A stretch of DNA of 6,038 bases from the NCBI GenBank assembly GCA_026988195.1, contig JALSLS010000477.1, positions 1-6,038 of the forward strand, in the 5' to 3' direction. A model generated the notes under the pieces. The model saw only the letters and a program-made list of their open reading frames with translations, did no database searches and was not told where the DNA came from. The position numbers and the translations under genes are program-made. This document shows positions 4,734 through 6,038 of the stretch, piece by piece. The stretch comes from Methylomonas sp. GTDB taxonomy: Bacteria; Pseudomonadota; Gammaproteobacteria; Methylococcales; Methylomonadaceae. Every line of letters begins with the position of its first letter. Position 1 is the stretch's first letter.

Positions 4734-5771
4734 CTAACCTTTATTCATTAAATCACGTAAATCTAGTGCAGAGGCGTTGGCTCTAGCAATATAGTTGGCC
4801 ATTGCAAGTGAGTAATTGGCCGTTATTCCAAAGCCATTACCATTTAAAATCATTGGACTAAATACTGGGGTTAATGCATTTTCCAAAGCACGAATCATAT
4901 TGTCCAATGTATTCATGGCTCTTTTATCTAAAATAATATCTTCAAAGTCAACTTTAATCGCTTGTAAAATATGTAATAAAGCCCAGCTGGCACCGCGGGC
5001 TTCATAAAAAACATCATCAATCAGTAACCAAGGAGTTTTCCCTGTTCCTTTGGTAAACTCTTCTACATTCGTAGGGGCGTTTCGTCCACTAGGGTCATAA
5101 AGAATACCCGCAGCACCGGCAAACCTGTCTGAACTCGCTGTTAATTGAGTTGACAGCCCTCCTAGGCGTTTAATAATTACTTCTAAGTATGTCCATAAGT
5201 TATCAGAGCGAGAATAAAATTGGCCTCGACGTTCACCTGGTTTAGGATTTTGTAAGCGTTTCATATATCTATGTAGAAACTTAACTCCTTTATCATATTC
5301 AGATTCTGACGAAGGCAGAGCCCATGAATTTGGTTCATAGTAAAAATAAGGCTCGGCAAATGATAAATCCTTATCTTCAACTGACTGAGACTGATCTCGG
5401 GCAAAATGGTTTCTTAATGCTGTTGTGCCATCACGGAGCATAATAAGTGCACCATACTCCCAGCTACGAATGTTATCTAAAAACACGCCAGGAGGGGCAA
5501 CATCATTTGAAATGTACCCCCCCGGCTTTTCCATTAGGACTTCCGCCATATGAGCTAGGGTGTTGGTATAAACAAAGCCGATAGGCATATTACTAGAGCC
5601 GCTTTTTTCCATATACTTAATAGCCTCTTCTTGCACATCAAATGTTTCTGGCTCATCGCCCCACCATATCCCAAGAATGATTAGAACAATAAGGGTTACA
5701 GATGCCAATGTTCCAAAGAACCAAAGGATCCCCTTCGATCGAGCATCTTCTGTGGCTGTGGTGTCAGTCAT
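4734..5771 (-). CDS. DUF2333 family membrane-anchored protein
   Basis: A 345-residue protein. After a polar N-terminus, a single membrane helix spans about residues 14-37 (ILWFFGTLASVTLIVLII), followed by WWGDEPETFDV, so most of the protein is probably periplasmic. Conserved-looking blocks are GGYISNDVAPPGVFLDNIR (84-102, with WEYGAL just after), AEPYFYYEPNSWALPSSE (139-156), YDKGVKFLHRYM (159-170) and NGNGFGITANYSLAMANYIA (310-329). I recognise these as DUF2333, a gammaproteobacterial family of unknown function. The start ATG 5771 has AAGGAC about nine bases upstream. The stop is seven bases before the DUF4389 start, so it leads the DUF2333-DUF4389-dinB unit. The upstream neighbour xerC ends 78 bases away. 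No catalytic motif is apparent, and no function is claimed. Confidence 0.85.
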   Translation of the reverse strand: MTDTTATEDARSKGILWFFGTLASVTLIVLIILGIWWGDEPETFDVQEEAIKYMEKSGSSNMPIGFVYTNTLAHMAEVLMEKPGGYISNDVAPPGVFLDNIRSWEYGALIMLRDGTTALRNHFARDQSQSVEDKDLSFAEPYFYYEPNSWALPSSESEYDKGVKFLHRYMKRLQNPKPGERRGQFYSRSDNLWTYLEVIIKRLGGLSTQLTASSDRFAGAAGILYDPSGRNAPTNVEEFTKGTGKTPWLLIDDVFYEARGASWALLHILQAIKVDFEDIILDKRAMNTLDNMIRALENALTPVFSPMILNGNGFGITANYSLAMANYIARANASALDLRDLMNKG

Positions 5772-5849
5772 TTTGTGTTGTCCTTGGTGAGGTAAATATA
5801 CTTTAAATGGGTTTTATTTTTATGAAAATATTCTCAATAATAACAGGTT
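5772..5849 (-). promoter_or_regulatory. Spacer between xerC and DUF2333, possible operon promoter
   Basis: This 78-base AT-rich spacer contains, on the minus strand, TTGAGA and several -10-like runs (TAAAAC, TATATT) but no pair at standard spacing. A ribosome binding site AAGGAC lies near 5780-5785. No terminator hairpin follows xerC, so the downstream unit may be read from an xerC promoter, a local one, or both. Confidence 0.25.
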
Positions 5850-6038
5850 TTATGTTTGATTCGAGTTCTTTTTTGCTCTAGGGTGAGCTTTGTCGTAGAC
5901 TGTAGCGAGATGTTGAAAATCCAAATGTGTATAAATCTGGGTGGTACTGATATTACTATGCCCTAATAGCTCTTGAACAGCGCGTATATCATGGCTAGAT
6001 TCAAGTAAATGGCTGGCGAAAGAATGGCGCAGCATGTG
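5850..6038 (-). CDS. xerC: Tyrosine recombinase XerC, C-terminal fragment (cut by window edge)
   Basis: This 62-codon minus-strand frame enters from the right edge and ends at 5850. It begins HMLRHSFASHLLE, which supplies the catalytic Arg and His of the RHSF box. LLGHSNISTTQIYTH follows, with the second His (in GHSN) and the nucleophilic Tyr (in IYTH). The end DFQHLATVYDKAHPRAKK is the XerC-specific C-terminal helix and differs from that of XerD. XerC with XerD resolves chromosome dimers at dif in the FtsK-dependent pathway. The N-terminal core-binding domain and the start lie outside the window; the first ATG visible is internal. The C-terminus is intact. No dif-like site is seen here. Confidence 0.95.
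   Translation of the reverse strand, partial: HMLRHSFASHLLESSHDIRAVQELLGHSNISTTQIYTHLDFQHLATVYDKAHPRAKKNSNQT

Noticed and set aside
4816..5007. 63-codon plus-strand ORF
   Set aside because: It is antisense to the conserved C-terminal part of the DUF2333 gene and has no independent support.

Overview
The window suggests an AT-rich gammaproteobacterium. It carries an 81-residue UbiK (a ubiquinone-pathway accessory factor of Proteobacteria), a XerC tail of the gammaproteobacterial type, and the DUF2333 and DUF4389 membrane protein families. My impression, from memory only, is that this family mix and the GGATGGGCAAA/GTGCCCATC palindromic repeats fit methane- or sulfur-oxidising gammaproteobacteria. 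The genus cannot be fixed from the sequence.

Left third (1-1058): an eroded accessory region. At the left edge, on the minus strand, is the N-terminus of an HNH-type endonuclease of the APHKP class, a class that includes sulfur-binding, phosphorothioate-dependent restriction enzymes. Facing it on the plus strand is a short stretch that I read as the C-terminal part of DndC, the DNA phosphorothioation sulfurtransferase. It is fused in frame to the inside of an IS1-family transposase. The IS has lost its left end and zinc-ribbon coding part. It also carries a slippery A8 tract, an in-frame TAG and a second frame break, and it ends in a recognisable right terminus at about 1058. This looks like the scar of a lost dnd system.

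Middle (1059-1860): gene-poor, AT-rich DNA with one perfect 11-bp inverted repeat. It is followed by a small exported protein with an EexN-like two-cysteine pattern and a strong hairpin terminator.

Right part (1861-6038): ordinary chromosomal genes. A beta-hydroxyacid dehydrogenase (minus) is divergent from ubiK (plus). ubiK converges on a minus-strand cluster that reads xerC, DUF2333, DUF4389, dinB in the direction of transcription. The last three are packed with gaps of 4-7 bases, so dinB (DNA polymerase IV with an intact QLDLF clamp-binding motif) is probably co-transcribed with two membrane proteins of unknown function. Between the convergent ubiK and dinB ends lie two palindromic repeat families. 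One is a nested, REPIN-like inverted pair whose outer arm supplies the dinB stop codon.

No complete novel system is visible. The most informative signal is the broken phosphorothioation/HNH locus at the left edge, most of which lies outside the window.
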